Source of the DNA: Blastocatellia bacterium UBA7656
Lineage (GTDB): Bacteria > Acidobacteriota > Blastocatellia > UBA7656
DNA length: 64,000 bases
Direction: 5' to 3'
Assembly: GCA_002483445.1 (NCBI GenBank)
Contig: DLHY01000069.1
Location: 2,140-66,139, forward strand
Part shown: positions 32,533 to 40,684 of the stretch, piece after piece
Numbering within the stretch: position 1 is the first letter of the stretch
How the letters are laid out: each line of letters begins with the position of its first letter
Position numbers and translations under genes: made by a program
The notes under the pieces: generated by a model
What the model was told of the DNA's origin: nothing
Database searches by the model: none
What the model saw: the letters and a program-made list of their open reading frames with translations, nothing else

Positions 32533-33450
32533 TTATCGGGAGAGTTCCTCTCTCACTTTTTCAAGCAGTTTTTTCGTCGCCCTTATGCCGTCAGGCTCGC
32601 CCAACTTGCTGCCTTCATATTCGACGCCTATGAATCCACGGTATCGGGCATCAATTACTATCTTCAGCATACGGCGATAGTCGGTGCGTGTCTCATTGCC
32701 GCTCTCGTCGAAATCATGCGATTTGGCGCTCACTCCTTTTGCGAACGGCATAAGCTCCTTGACGCCCTGGTAGCGATCATACTGCTTTCCTCCGCCGAGG
32801 TTGAAGTTGCCGAAGTCGGGCAGAGTTCCGCATCGCGGATGTTTCACCTTGCGGATGACTGAAGAGAGCCACGCGCCGTTCGAAGAAAGCCCGCCGTGGT
32901 TTTCGACTATTACATTGATCTTATGCGATGCACCGAACTCGGTGAGCTTTCTGAGTCCGTCTGAAGCAAGCTCCATCTGCTCTTCATAACTTCCGGCGCT
33001 TTGCGCGTTGACGCGGATCGAATGGCATCCGAGGAAAGCCGCCGCTTCGACCCACTTGTAATGGTTTTCAACCGCTTTTTGTCGCTTCGCCTCGTCCGGA
33101 TCGCCGAGCGCGCCTTCAGCGTCGCACATAATCAGAAGGCTTCGCACTCCAGCATCCGAGGCTCGCTTCTTCATCTCGGCCAGATATGTTTTATCCTGCG
33201 CCTTATCCTTGAAGAACTGATTGACATACTCAACCGCGTTTATGCCGTAATCGTTTCTGGCTGCGCGGGCAAAGTCGAGGTTATCCATCTGCTTTGAAAA
33301 CAGCGCGCGATGAAGCGACCACTGAGCGAGCGATATATCGAAAAGCGGTTTCTTCACGTATGCAGCAGACGATTCTCCCGTAAGGCTCAGCGCGCCCAAT
33401 GCGCCAACGCTCGACCTGATGAATTCGCGACGGTCAATTCGATGAGTCAT
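32533..33450 (-). CDS. Tat-exported sugar phosphate isomerase/epimerase-like TIM-barrel protein
   Basis: A 305-aa protein of the xylose-isomerase-like TIM-barrel superfamily (AP endonuclease family 2; sugar phosphate isomerase/epimerase, hydroxypyruvate isomerase). The N-terminus has a twin-arginine signal (DRREFIRSS followed by a hydrophobic ALGALSLTG stretch), so it is exported folded, probably with bound metal. Likely metal ligands lie in INAVEYVNQ, VIVENHGGLSS, GTLPDFGNFN and GVEYEGSKLGEPDG. ATG 33450 (MTHRIDRREF) is chosen since upstream in-frame starts would put residues before the Tat motif. Probably monocistronic. Substrate unknown. Confidence 0.82.
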   Translation of the reverse strand: MTHRIDRREFIRSSVGALGALSLTGESSAAYVKKPLFDISLAQWSLHRALFSKQMDNLDFARAARNDYGINAVEYVNQFFKDKAQDKTYLAEMKKRASDAGVRSLLIMCDAEGALGDPDEAKRQKAVENHYKWVEAAAFLGCHSIRVNAQSAGSYEEQMELASDGLRKLTEFGASHKINVIVENHGGLSSNGAWLSSVIRKVKHPRCGTLPDFGNFNLGGGKQYDRYQGVKELMPFAKGVSAKSHDFDESGNETRTDYRRMLKIVIDARYRGFIGVEYEGSKLGEPDGIRATKKLLEKVREELSR

Positions 33451-33739
33451 ATCGAAACCCTCAGTGTAGAGTGATCGAAGCGGACAAATGAAACCATGAG
33501 CGCGTTCTTTCCACAAGCCCGCCCGGACGATTCGTCGGACTTTCCTCGTGCGAAGCGAGATCAGCAAACCCTCCTCTTCTTCCTTCAGAGAGTGTGGACA
33601 ATCAACGCCGGATCAGGCAGATTTGCAATTGCGCTCCGAGCGAAGGATTGTTGGAGTTTCATGTCGCCAGTGGCGACATCCTGTAGGAACGAAAATCTGG
33701 AAACTGAAAACCGAAAACTGCTTCATGAGGAGTGATTGA
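33451..33739. other. Divergent spacer before the TPP enzyme gene
   Basis: No gene is visible. Near the right end, 33697-33722 carries CTGGAAACTGAAAACCGAAAACTG-type words (cut here to a single arm of the TTTTCAG family, in 7-bp steps), followed by the GAGGAGTG ribosome site of the next gene. Confidence 0.5.
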
Positions 33740-35281
33740 ATGAATGGCGCTGAAAGCCTTCTGAAAACAGCCATCGCCTCCGGCGTTGATATTTGCTTCG
33801 CCAATCCCGGCACGACCGAAATGCCTTTTGTTGCTGCGTTCGATTCCACGCCCGGACTTCGCGCAGTGCTTTGCCTCTTCGAGGGGGTCGCGACAGGGGC
33901 GGCTGACGGTTACGCTCGAATGGCAGGGAAGCCCGCTTTGACTCTGCTCCACCTCGGGCCGGGGCTGGCCAACGGATTGGCCAATCTGCATAACGCTCGA
34001 CGCGCTCATACGCCCATAGTCAACATAATCGGCGATCATACGACGTGGCATCTCTCCGCCGACGCTCCGCTCGCCTCAGATATAGTTTCGCTCGCTTCTA
34101 CTGTCGGCTGGGTGCGCTCGAATAAATCCGCCGAGGAACTACCATCAGACATCGCCGAGGCGATCCGCGCCGCTATGACTTATCCCGGCCAGGTGGCAAC
34201 TCTCATCGTGCCTCACGACAATCAGTACAACCCCTGTGCGGGAATCACGCCAAGCGTTCGCCCGCTGACCGAGCCTACTGTCAATGAACAGGCCGTCCTT
34301 AGAGCGGCTGCGCTTCTGAGGCGCGAGCGCGCGACGGCTCTCTTTCTCGGAGACCGTGCGCTCACGGAAAGAGGACTCATCGCAGCAGCGCGCATAGCCG
34401 CAGTGAGCGGATGCAAACTCGTGTGCGAAACTTTTTCGGCCCGCCAGGAGCGCGGCGCGGGACTCGCGCGCGTGGAGCGATTGCCCTATTTCCCGGAACA
34501 GGCTATGTCTCTGCTCTCGCAGTTTCGGGCGATGATTCTCGCAGGCGCGAAAGCTCCCGTGTCCTTCTTCGGCTATCCCGGAATTCCCAGCTTCCTGACC
34601 TCGCCTTATCAAAGCATCGAGTCTCTGGCCTCGCCCGCCGAAGACGCCGCCGCCGCGCTCGAAGCTCTGGCCCTGAGTCTCGGAGCGCCCACGGCAGCAG
34701 GCGAGCGATTGCCGCTCGCGCCTCCGCCCAAACCGACCGGCCCTTTGACGGCAGAAAGTTTTGCCGCCGCCATAGCTTCGGTTCAACCCGAAGGCGCGAT
34801 CATCATGGACGAAGGCAACACATCGAGCGCGGCTTATTTTCAATACTCGGCCACCGCGCCGAGGCACAGCTACCTCAATCTAACGGGCGGCGCAATCGGT
34901 CAGGGATTGCCAGCCGCTACGGGCGCGGCTATTGCCTGTCCCGACCGCAGAGTGATATCGATTGAAGCCGATGGCAGCGCGATGTACACGCTTCAATCGC
35001 TTTGGACGCAGGCGCGCGAGGGATTGAATGTGACGACCGTGCTTTGCGCCAACCACAGTTATAAAATTCTCGGCGTTGAGATGATGCGCGCAGGCGTCAA
35101 GCAGCCGGGCGCGCAGGCCCAAAGCCTCATCGATCTTTCAAATCCGAAAATCGACTGGGTTCAGATGTCAAAATCCGTGGGCGTTCCCGCCGTGAGAGTC
35201 GAGACAGCGGATTTGCTCGTCCGCGAGCTTGAGCGCGCGCTCTCATCACAAGGCCCGCGCCTGATCGAAGTGGCGCTGTGA
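33740..35281 (+). CDS. Thiamine-pyrophosphate-dependent enzyme, acetolactate synthase large-subunit-like
   Basis: TPP enzyme of 513 aa with the three-domain acetolactate synthase/benzoylformate decarboxylase fold. The N-terminal PYR domain contains the cofactor-activating Glu49 (LFEGVATGAADGYARM). The central domain is short and the C-terminal PP domain holds the TPP-Mg motif EADGSAMYTLQSLW...NHSYKIL near 413-440, where the usual GDG is EADG. Members of this subgroup are annotated acetolactate synthase large subunit although they lie apart from ilv genes; decarboxylation of a 2-keto acid is as likely. ATG 33740 follows GAGGAGTG. Followed by a palindrome and the hydroxyproline dehydratase gene. 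Confidence 0.83.
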   Translation: MNGAESLLKTAIASGVDICFANPGTTEMPFVAAFDSTPGLRAVLCLFEGVATGAADGYARMAGKPALTLLHLGPGLANGLANLHNARRAHTPIVNIIGDHTTWHLSADAPLASDIVSLASTVGWVRSNKSAEELPSDIAEAIRAAMTYPGQVATLIVPHDNQYNPCAGITPSVRPLTEPTVNEQAVLRAAALLRRERATALFLGDRALTERGLIAAARIAAVSGCKLVCETFSARQERGAGLARVERLPYFPEQAMSLLSQFRAMILAGAKAPVSFFGYPGIPSFLTSPYQSIESLASPAEDAAAALEALALSLGAPTAAGERLPLAPPPKPTGPLTAESFAAAIASVQPEGAIIMDEGNTSSAAYFQYSATAPRHSYLNLTGGAIGQGLPAATGAAIACPDRRVISIEADGSAMYTLQSLWTQAREGLNVTTVLCANHSYKILGVEMMRAGVKQPGAQAQSLIDLSNPKIDWVQMSKSVGVPAVRVETADLLVRELERALSSQGPRLIEVAL

Positions 35282-35285
35282 CGGA

Positions 35286-35427
35286 TGAGGCAGTTTTCAG
35301 TTTTCAGTTTTCAGTTTTCAATTTTTCATCATTTCAAGTCGCCGTTAAAAATGACAGGAATGATTCATTGGGAGACAGAAACGGGAACACGACGGCTGAA
35401 AACTGAAAACTGAAAACTGAAAACTAT
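35286..35427. repeat. Short-word palindrome (TTTTCAG heptamers)
   Basis: Four tandem TTTTCAG heptamers (35290-35317) are matched by four tandem CTGAAAA words (35395-35424), separated by about 75 bp of unique sequence, so the stem is almost perfect but the loop is long. It sits between the TPP-enzyme and proline-racemase-type genes. Confidence 0.9.
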
Positions 35428-35433
35428 TCGCCT

Positions 35434-36471
35434 ATGATCTACAAAGCACAATCGTGGCAGCCTTCGGATGACTGGATAAAAATCACCACTATCGATGCTC
35501 ATACCGCAGGGGAGCCGTTTCGAGTCATCACGGGCGGACTGCCTGAACTCAAAGGCGACTCTGTTCTTGCGCGTCGTCGATATGCGAAAGAAAATCTCGA
35601 TCATCTGCGCCGCGCTCTGATGTGGGAGCCTCGTGGCCATGCCGACATGTACGGCTGCATTCTGAGCGCGCCTGTGATGCCCGATTCCGATGTGAGCGTT
35701 CTTTTCATTCACAACGAGGGCTATTCGACGATGTGCGGTCACGGCATCATCGCACTTGCAACCGTTATGGTCGAGACCGGAATGATCGAACTTCAGCAGC
35801 CCGAAACGACGATAAGAATCGATACTCCCGCCGGTCAGGTGACGGCTCACGCGAGAATAGAAAACGGTCATGCGCAGAGCGTCTATTTTGATAACGTGCC
35901 TTCATTCGCGCTGGCTCTGGATGAAAAGGTCGACGTGCCGGGAATAGGCCGCCTGCGTTATCACATCGCCTTCGGCGGCACGTTCTACGCTTATGTTGAC
36001 TCGGCTGAAGTGGGGTTGACCTGTGCGCCGGAAAACTTTCGCGCATTGATCGAAGCCGGAGCGGCGATCAAACGCGCTGTCACGGCGAGCCGCGCGATCA
36101 CTCATCCCTTCGAAGAAGATTTGAGTTTTCTTTATGGAACGATACTCTCCGGCCCGGCTCACTCTTCAGACGCTGACACGCGAAACGTCTGCGTGTTTGC
36201 AGAAGGCGAACTCGACCGCTCGCCAACAGGCACGGGAGTCAGCGGGCGCGTGGCTATTGAATTTGCGCGCGGCAATTTGAAACTCAATCAGCCCTTCACG
36301 GTCGAGAGCATAATCGGCACACGCTTCACCGGCAGCGTCATTGAAACAACCACATTCGGCCCGCACAGCGCGGTGATTCCTCGCGTCGAAGGCAGTGCCT
36401 TCGTCACAGGCCGCCACGAATTTCTAATTGATCCGCGAGACCCTCTCCGAGAGGGTTTCTTTCTTCGATGA
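35434..36471 (+). CDS. Trans-3-hydroxy-L-proline dehydratase (proline racemase family)
   Basis: Proline-racemase-fold enzyme of 345 aa. The first catalytic position is Cys in STMCGHGIIA near residue 92, while the second reads SPTGTGVSGR (Thr) near 270. In this family Cys/Cys marks proline racemase or 4-hydroxyproline epimerase, and Cys/Thr marks trans-3-hydroxy-L-proline dehydratase, which gives delta-1-pyrroline-2-carboxylate (EC 4.2.1.77). The N-terminal TIDAHTAGEPFRV and MWEPRGHADMYG segments also fit. The start ATG 35434 lacks a strong ribosome site. It may use hydroxyproline from collagen-like or plant peptides; the nearby M28 peptidase would suit that, but this is inference. Confidence 0.85.
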   Translation: MIYKAQSWQPSDDWIKITTIDAHTAGEPFRVITGGLPELKGDSVLARRRYAKENLDHLRRALMWEPRGHADMYGCILSAPVMPDSDVSVLFIHNEGYSTMCGHGIIALATVMVETGMIELQQPETTIRIDTPAGQVTAHARIENGHAQSVYFDNVPSFALALDEKVDVPGIGRLRYHIAFGGTFYAYVDSAEVGLTCAPENFRALIEAGAAIKRAVTASRAITHPFEEDLSFLYGTILSGPAHSSDADTRNVCVFAEGELDRSPTGTGVSGRVAIEFARGNLKLNQPFTVESIIGTRFTGSVIETTTFGPHSAVIPRVEGSAFVTGRHEFLIDPRDPLREGFFLR

Positions 36472-36475
36472 ACGA

Positions 36476-36552
36476 TTCAGATGTCAGATGTTAGAGGCTC
36501 GATGTTGGTGAGGAGTGCGACTAACATCTAACATCGAACCTCTAACATCTAC
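36476..36552. repeat. Short-word palindrome (GATGTTAG / CTAACATC words)
   Basis: Left arm CAGATGTCAGATGTTAGAGG (36478-36497) and right arm CTAACATCTAACATCGAACC plus CTAACATC (36522-36550) form a hairpin between convergent genes. The stop codon of the M28 peptidase gene lies at the outer edge of the right arm. Confidence 0.8.
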
Positions 36553-37454
36553 TTCGAGCAGGATGTGAGCGCGCAGGCGACGATCAATCGGGCGACCTTT
36601 TGCAGAAAGTCATAATCGAGCGTGTCGGGAGTATCGGTCGGCTGGTGATAATTCTGGTTTCGAAATTCCGCCGTATCCGTCCACATCACCGCGGGGATGT
36701 TCGACTGCCAGAATGGATCGTGATCGCTGCGGCGCAGCACCGACAATCGCTTTTCGAGTCCGAGATAAATCTTCAACCCCGTCACCGGAAGATCGGGGAT
36801 GTATGTTTTCGCAACTTCCATCGCCGTGTCGACCATCTGTGTCGAGATTCGATTGCCCACCACGCCGAGAAAATCTCCCGTGTCTGAAATTTTGATTGGC
36901 AATCCTTCCGGCACGTGTTGTGAGCCTTTGATTCGACTGCAATGGCCGACCATTTCGAGTATGTGCGCCTCGCGCACGCGCAGTTTTTCTTTGCCGATGT
37001 AATTCTCAACGAAATCTGCGCTGCCTATAAGCCCGTCCTCTTCGCGATTGAACGCCACGAAGCAGATGGGCAGGTCATCGAATGTGGACAAAGCTTTTGC
37101 ACAGGCCAGCATCGCAGCAACGCCGCTTGCGTTATCGTCGGCCCCCGGAGTCGAAGGCACGCTGTCATAATGCGCGCCGATGAGGATCGCGCCTTCGCTG
37201 AAGGTTTCGCCTTTCTTCGCCACCAGATTCGACCACGCGCCCTGATACTGAACATCGTAGCCGCAGCCTTCGAACTCATGCGCGACCCGTCGAGCGACAA
37301 GTTGATTATTGCTATGCTCGGCGAAGAAGTGCCGCGGGATGGAAATCGCCTCGACCATTTCGCGCAGATAATCTGCGGAGACCGACGCCACAGCCTGAGC
37401 GATGTTAGTGTCGATTTCTCTCGGTCTCGCTTTTGACGAATGAATGATGCGCAC
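36549..37454 (-). CDS. M28-family zinc peptidase
   Basis: Zinc-dependent aminopeptidase-like protein of 301 aa. The metal-binding set of M28 is visible: GAHYDSVPSTPGADDNASG (His, Asp and bridging Asp, about residues 95-112), NREEDGL (catalytic Glu-Glu near 139), the Asp/Glu in HILEMVGHC, and the final His in NYHQPTDTPDTLDY near 280. No signal peptide is evident, so it may act in the cytoplasm. The start is GTG 37454 (MRIIHSSK). It directly follows, after about 7 bp, nothing transcribed in the same unit except the acyl-CoA dehydrogenase gene upstream on the same strand, so co-transcription with that gene is possible. Confidence 0.87.
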   Translation of the reverse strand: MRIIHSSKARPREIDTNIAQAVASVSADYLREMVEAISIPRHFFAEHSNNQLVARRVAHEFEGCGYDVQYQGAWSNLVAKKGETFSEGAILIGAHYDSVPSTPGADDNASGVAAMLACAKALSTFDDLPICFVAFNREEDGLIGSADFVENYIGKEKLRVREAHILEMVGHCSRIKGSQHVPEGLPIKISDTGDFLGVVGNRISTQMVDTAMEVAKTYIPDLPVTGLKIYLGLEKRLSVLRRSDHDPFWQSNIPAVMWTDTAEFRNQNYHQPTDTPDTLDYDFLQKVARLIVACALTSCSK

Positions 37455-37461
37455 CGGCTCT

Positions 37462-38664
37462 CTATTGATATTTTCTGAGTTCCAGTTTTGCTACATCTTT
37501 GCGATGCACTTCGTCAGGGCCGTCTGCAAGGCGCAGTGTGCGCGCGCTGGCCCACGCCGAAGCCAGCGGAAAGTCCTGACATACGCCTGCGCCGCCGTGT
37601 GCTTGAATTGCTCGATCAAGCACGCGAAGAGTGACGTTCGGCGCGACTACTTTTATCATTGCTATCTCAGCGCGAGCAAATTTGTTCCCGACCGTGTCCA
37701 TCATAAAGGCGGCTTTGAGAGTGAGCAGTCGAGCCTGTTCTATCTCTATTCTTGATTCGGCGATGTCTGATTGAATCGTTTCCATCTCAGCGAGAGTTCT
37801 TCCGAAGGCAACTCTTGATTTGACACGCCTGCACATCGCTTCGAGCGCGCGCTCGGCGACTCCGATCAGTCTCATACAATGGTGAATGCGACCCGGCCCC
37901 AATCGACCCTGAGCGATTTCGAATCCTCGCCCTTCGCCCAGCAAAATGTTTGAGACCGGCACGCGGACGTTTTCATATATCACGTCGGCATGTCCGTGCG
38001 GCGCGTGGTCGTAGCCGAATACAGTAAGCATTCGCTTGACCGTCACCCCCTTCGCGTCCATCGGAACGAGTATCATCGATTGTTGTTTATGTGTGGGCGC
38101 TGAAGGATCGGTCTTTCCCATAAAGATCGCTATTTTGCAACGCGGATCGCCCGCGCCCGATGACCACCACTTGTGACCATTGATTATGTAATGATCGCCC
38201 TCGCGCGCTATAGATGATTGGATGTTTGTCGCATCGGATGATGCGACATCAGGCTCGGTCATCGCGAAGCACGAGCGGATTTCGCCTTCGAGCAGAGGAG
38301 TGAGCCATTGCTTTTTCTGCTCCTCTGAGCCATAGCGCGCCAGCACTTCCATGTTGCCCGTGTCGGGCGCAGAGCAGTTGAAAACTTCCGGGGCCATCGG
38401 CGAGCGGCCCATGATTTCGCAAAGCGGCGCGTACTCCAGATTCGTGAGTCCCGCTCCCAACTCGCTTTCGGGGAGAAAGAGATTCCACAGCCCCGCAGCG
38501 CGCGCTTTCGGTTTGAGTTCTTCGATTATGGGAACTGTCTGCCAGCGGTCGCCCTCGTTGATCTGCTCATAGAAAAGTTTTTCATTCGGGTAGATGTGTT
38601 CTTCCATGAATGCGCTGAGGTTTTTCTGAAGCTCCCGAACCTTGTCCGAGTATTCGAAATGCAT
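37462..38664 (-). CDS. Acyl-CoA dehydrogenase (ACAD10/11-like)
   Basis: FAD-dependent acyl-CoA dehydrogenase of 400 aa, closer to the ACAD10/11-type subgroup than to the two at 21-23.5 kb. Features are MHFEYSDKVRELQKNLSAF, CFAMTEPDVASSDATNIQ, DHYIINGHKWWSSGAGDPRC, FGYDHAPHGHADVIYENVRVP, and the C-terminal QAHGGAGVCQDFPLASAWASARTLRLADGPDEVH (quoted in part). Such enzymes often take long-chain or 4-hydroxy acyl-CoAs. ATG 38664 follows AAGGGAGA. A strong promoter with a TetR-type operator lies about 240 bp upstream, matching that of the etf operon, so electrons from this enzyme probably go to the same EtfAB. Confidence 0.9.
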   Translation of the reverse strand: MHFEYSDKVRELQKNLSAFMEEHIYPNEKLFYEQINEGDRWQTVPIIEELKPKARAAGLWNLFLPESELGAGLTNLEYAPLCEIMGRSPMAPEVFNCSAPDTGNMEVLARYGSEEQKKQWLTPLLEGEIRSCFAMTEPDVASSDATNIQSSIAREGDHYIINGHKWWSSGAGDPRCKIAIFMGKTDPSAPTHKQQSMILVPMDAKGVTVKRMLTVFGYDHAPHGHADVIYENVRVPVSNILLGEGRGFEIAQGRLGPGRIHHCMRLIGVAERALEAMCRRVKSRVAFGRTLAEMETIQSDIAESRIEIEQARLLTLKAAFMMDTVGNKFARAEIAMIKVVAPNVTLRVLDRAIQAHGGAGVCQDFPLASAWASARTLRLADGPDEVHRKDVAKLELRKYQ

Positions 38665-38898
38665 ACGAGTTTCTCCCTTCGATTTTATGAAGCGTTGTGA
38701 TGAGAAAGTCGACCCCTGAATCGGCGGCACGGGATTCTAACACAGATGTCATCTGCTTCACGGTCAAAATAGTAAGGCCACGAACCTGACAAATCGGGAT
38801 GCACCATCCGCCAACATCCAGTATCGTCACGCTCGCGGCCTATCCCGCGATAATCTTGTGTCTTGGAATCTCTCAGGTTTCCCCTGACCCACCGAAAC

Positions 38899-38945
38899 CT
38901 ACCAACCGGTCAGTTAAACTATACTTTAACCGCTTTTTCTGTCAA
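38899..38945 (-). promoter_or_regulatory. Acyl-CoA dehydrogenase promoter with TetR-type operator
   Basis: On the minus strand TTGACA (38945-38940) and TATAGT (38923-38918) are 16 bp apart. Just downstream, plus-strand CTACCAACCGGTCAGTTA (38899-38916) is an ACCnACCGGTnnGT palindrome with the same spacing from the -10 box as the operator at etfB (27526-27543). A common repressor is likely. Confidence 0.75.
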
Positions 38946-38986
38946 GGGCGAGTGGCGAAAAAGCGCGGCCAGCGAAAAAGCGCGTT

Positions 38987-40540
38987 TCAGGGACGACAGC
39001 CGCGCCCGCGGGGGCCAAGTTGTGATGGGAGGATATCGTAGGCGGTGGAGGCCCATTCGCACAGCAGAGGGCGCGAGTCTCGCGGATCGATAATTTCTTC
39101 TATACCGAAAGCTTCCGCCGTGCGAAAAGGCGAGCGCAGTTCGTGGAGCCTATCTTCGATCTCGCGCCTGCGCGCTGCGGGGTCAGGCGCGGATTCTATG
39201 TCGCGACGATAAGCGGCCTGAACGCCCCCCTCGATAGGCAGCGATCCCCAGTCGCCCGATGGCCACGCATATCGAAGATTCAACCCCTGGGCGTTGCCGT
39301 GCGCCGCGCCCGCTACGCCGAACACGCGGCGAATGATGATCGACACCCAAGGCACGGTCGCTTGATAGATAGCCGCAAGCGCGCGCGCGCCGTATCGAAC
39401 AGTTCCCGCGCGCTCGGCAGCCGTGCCTATGAGAAAACCCGGTTGATCGACGAAGTTGACGACCGGCAAATGAAACGTGTCACACAGATCGACGAAGCGT
39501 GTGAGTTTTTCGCTCCCCGGAGCATCCAACGCGCCGCCGCCCTGTTGCGAATCGCTGGCGACGACGCCGACCGCGTAACCACCCAGTCGCGCAAGCCCGA
39601 CGACCAGAGGCCGACCGTAATACTTCCCGATTTCAAAGAAGGAATCATGATCGAGAATCAGACCGAGTAATCGGCGAATGTCGTAAGTCTGTCGCCTGTC
39701 GCGCGGGATGAGAGAGATCAATTCTTCCTCGCGCCGGTTCGCGTCGTCGTTGGTAGCTGAGCGCGGAGGAATCTGCCAGACGTTTGAGGGAAGGTAAGAG
39801 AGAAAGCGGCGAATCTCTGTGAAGGCTTCTTCTTCGCTTTCGACTTCGTTATCGACCGCGCCGCTCGCGCGCGTGTGGATGTGCGCACCGCCGAGTAGCT
39901 CTTTCGGAACTTTTTCGCCTATGCCGCGCTCGACGACGGGCGGGCCTGCGACGAACAACTGACTCGTGCCTCGAACCATCAGGGAAAAATGCGAGGTGAC
40001 GACTCTCACTGCGCCTAGCCCCGCGACCGATCCCATGCACGCTCCGACGACAGGCACTTCCGACATCAGCGCGACTACAGTATCCCAGGCCGGGTTTGCC
40101 GGAACGTAAGTGCGGCCTGTCATCTCGATAGTTTTGACGCTGCCGCCTCCGCCCGTGCCATCGACCAGTCGAATGATGGGCAGGCGAAGCTCGCGAGCCA
40201 TCAATTCGCCATAGCCCGCTTTATCGCCAATGCGGGCGTCCACCGCGCCGCCGCGCACGGTGAAGTCGTCTCCGCCCACGATGACGCGGCGGCCCTCGAT
40301 GCGAGCCGTGCCTACAACGTAATTCGAAGGCGTGAATGAAACCATTTCCCCATTTTCATAAACGGCTTTGCCTGCTAATGCGCCGATTTCATGAAACGAG
40401 CCGGGATCGACTAAACGGTCTATGCGCTCGCGGACAGTGAGTTTTCCGCTTTTGTGCTGACGTTCGACATTCTCAGCGCCGCCCATTTCTTTGGCTAGTT
40501 CGACGCGGCGTTTTATCTCATCTATTTCAGGTTGCCAGGT
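38987..40540 (-). CDS. Acyl-CoA carboxylase carboxyltransferase (beta) subunit
   Basis: Biotin-dependent carboxyltransferase of 517 aa, of the propionyl-/methylcrotonyl-/geranyl-CoA carboxylase group. Signatures include the N-terminal HKSGKLTVRERIDRLVDPGSFHEIG, VGGDDFTVRGGAVDARIGDKAGYGE, GTGGGGSVKT, the oxyanion-forming GACMGSVAGLGAV and the C-terminal FVDQPGFLIGTAAERAGTVRYGA plus WPSGDWGSLPIEGGV. No biotin carboxylase or biotin carrier gene is nearby, so its partners lie elsewhere. Start is taken as TTG 40540 (TWQPEIDEIKRR) with GGGAGA upstream; an in-frame TTG at 40624 is less likely. It precedes the acyl-CoA dehydrogenase promoter, so it is a separate unit. Confidence 0.88.
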   Translation of the reverse strand, partial: TWQPEIDEIKRRVELAKEMGGAENVERQHKSGKLTVRERIDRLVDPGSFHEIGALAGKAVYENGEMVSFTPSNYVVGTARIEGRRVIVGGDDFTVRGGAVDARIGDKAGYGELMARELRLPIIRLVDGTGGGGSVKTIEMTGRTYVPANPAWDTVVALMSEVPVVGACMGSVAGLGAVRVVTSHFSLMVRGTSQLFVAGPPVVERGIGEKVPKELLGGAHIHTRASGAVDNEVESEEEAFTEIRRFLSYLPSNVWQIPPRSATNDDANRREEELISLIPRDRRQTYDIRRLLGLILDHDSFFEIGKYYGRPLVVGLARLGGYAVGVVASDSQQGGGALDAPGSEKLTRFVDLCDTFHLPVVNFVDQPGFLIGTAAERAGTVRYGARALAAIYQATVPWVSIIIRRVFGVAGAAHGNAQGLNLRYAWPSGDWGSLPIEGGVQAAYRRDIESAPDPAARRREIEDRLHELRSPFRTAEAFGIEEIIDPRDSRPLLCEWASTAYDILPSQLGPRGRGCRP

Positions 40541-40684
40541 CAATTCGTTTCTCCCGTACAGAGTGTTCTCACCAAGACGGCACCTTACTACTTTTGCAAA
40601 CTGCTTTTCAACTTTCACAGGCAATGCTGTGCAGGATATATTATCCGCCGCCAGTGGACAGCAACTTTTTATCAGGAGAACCGA

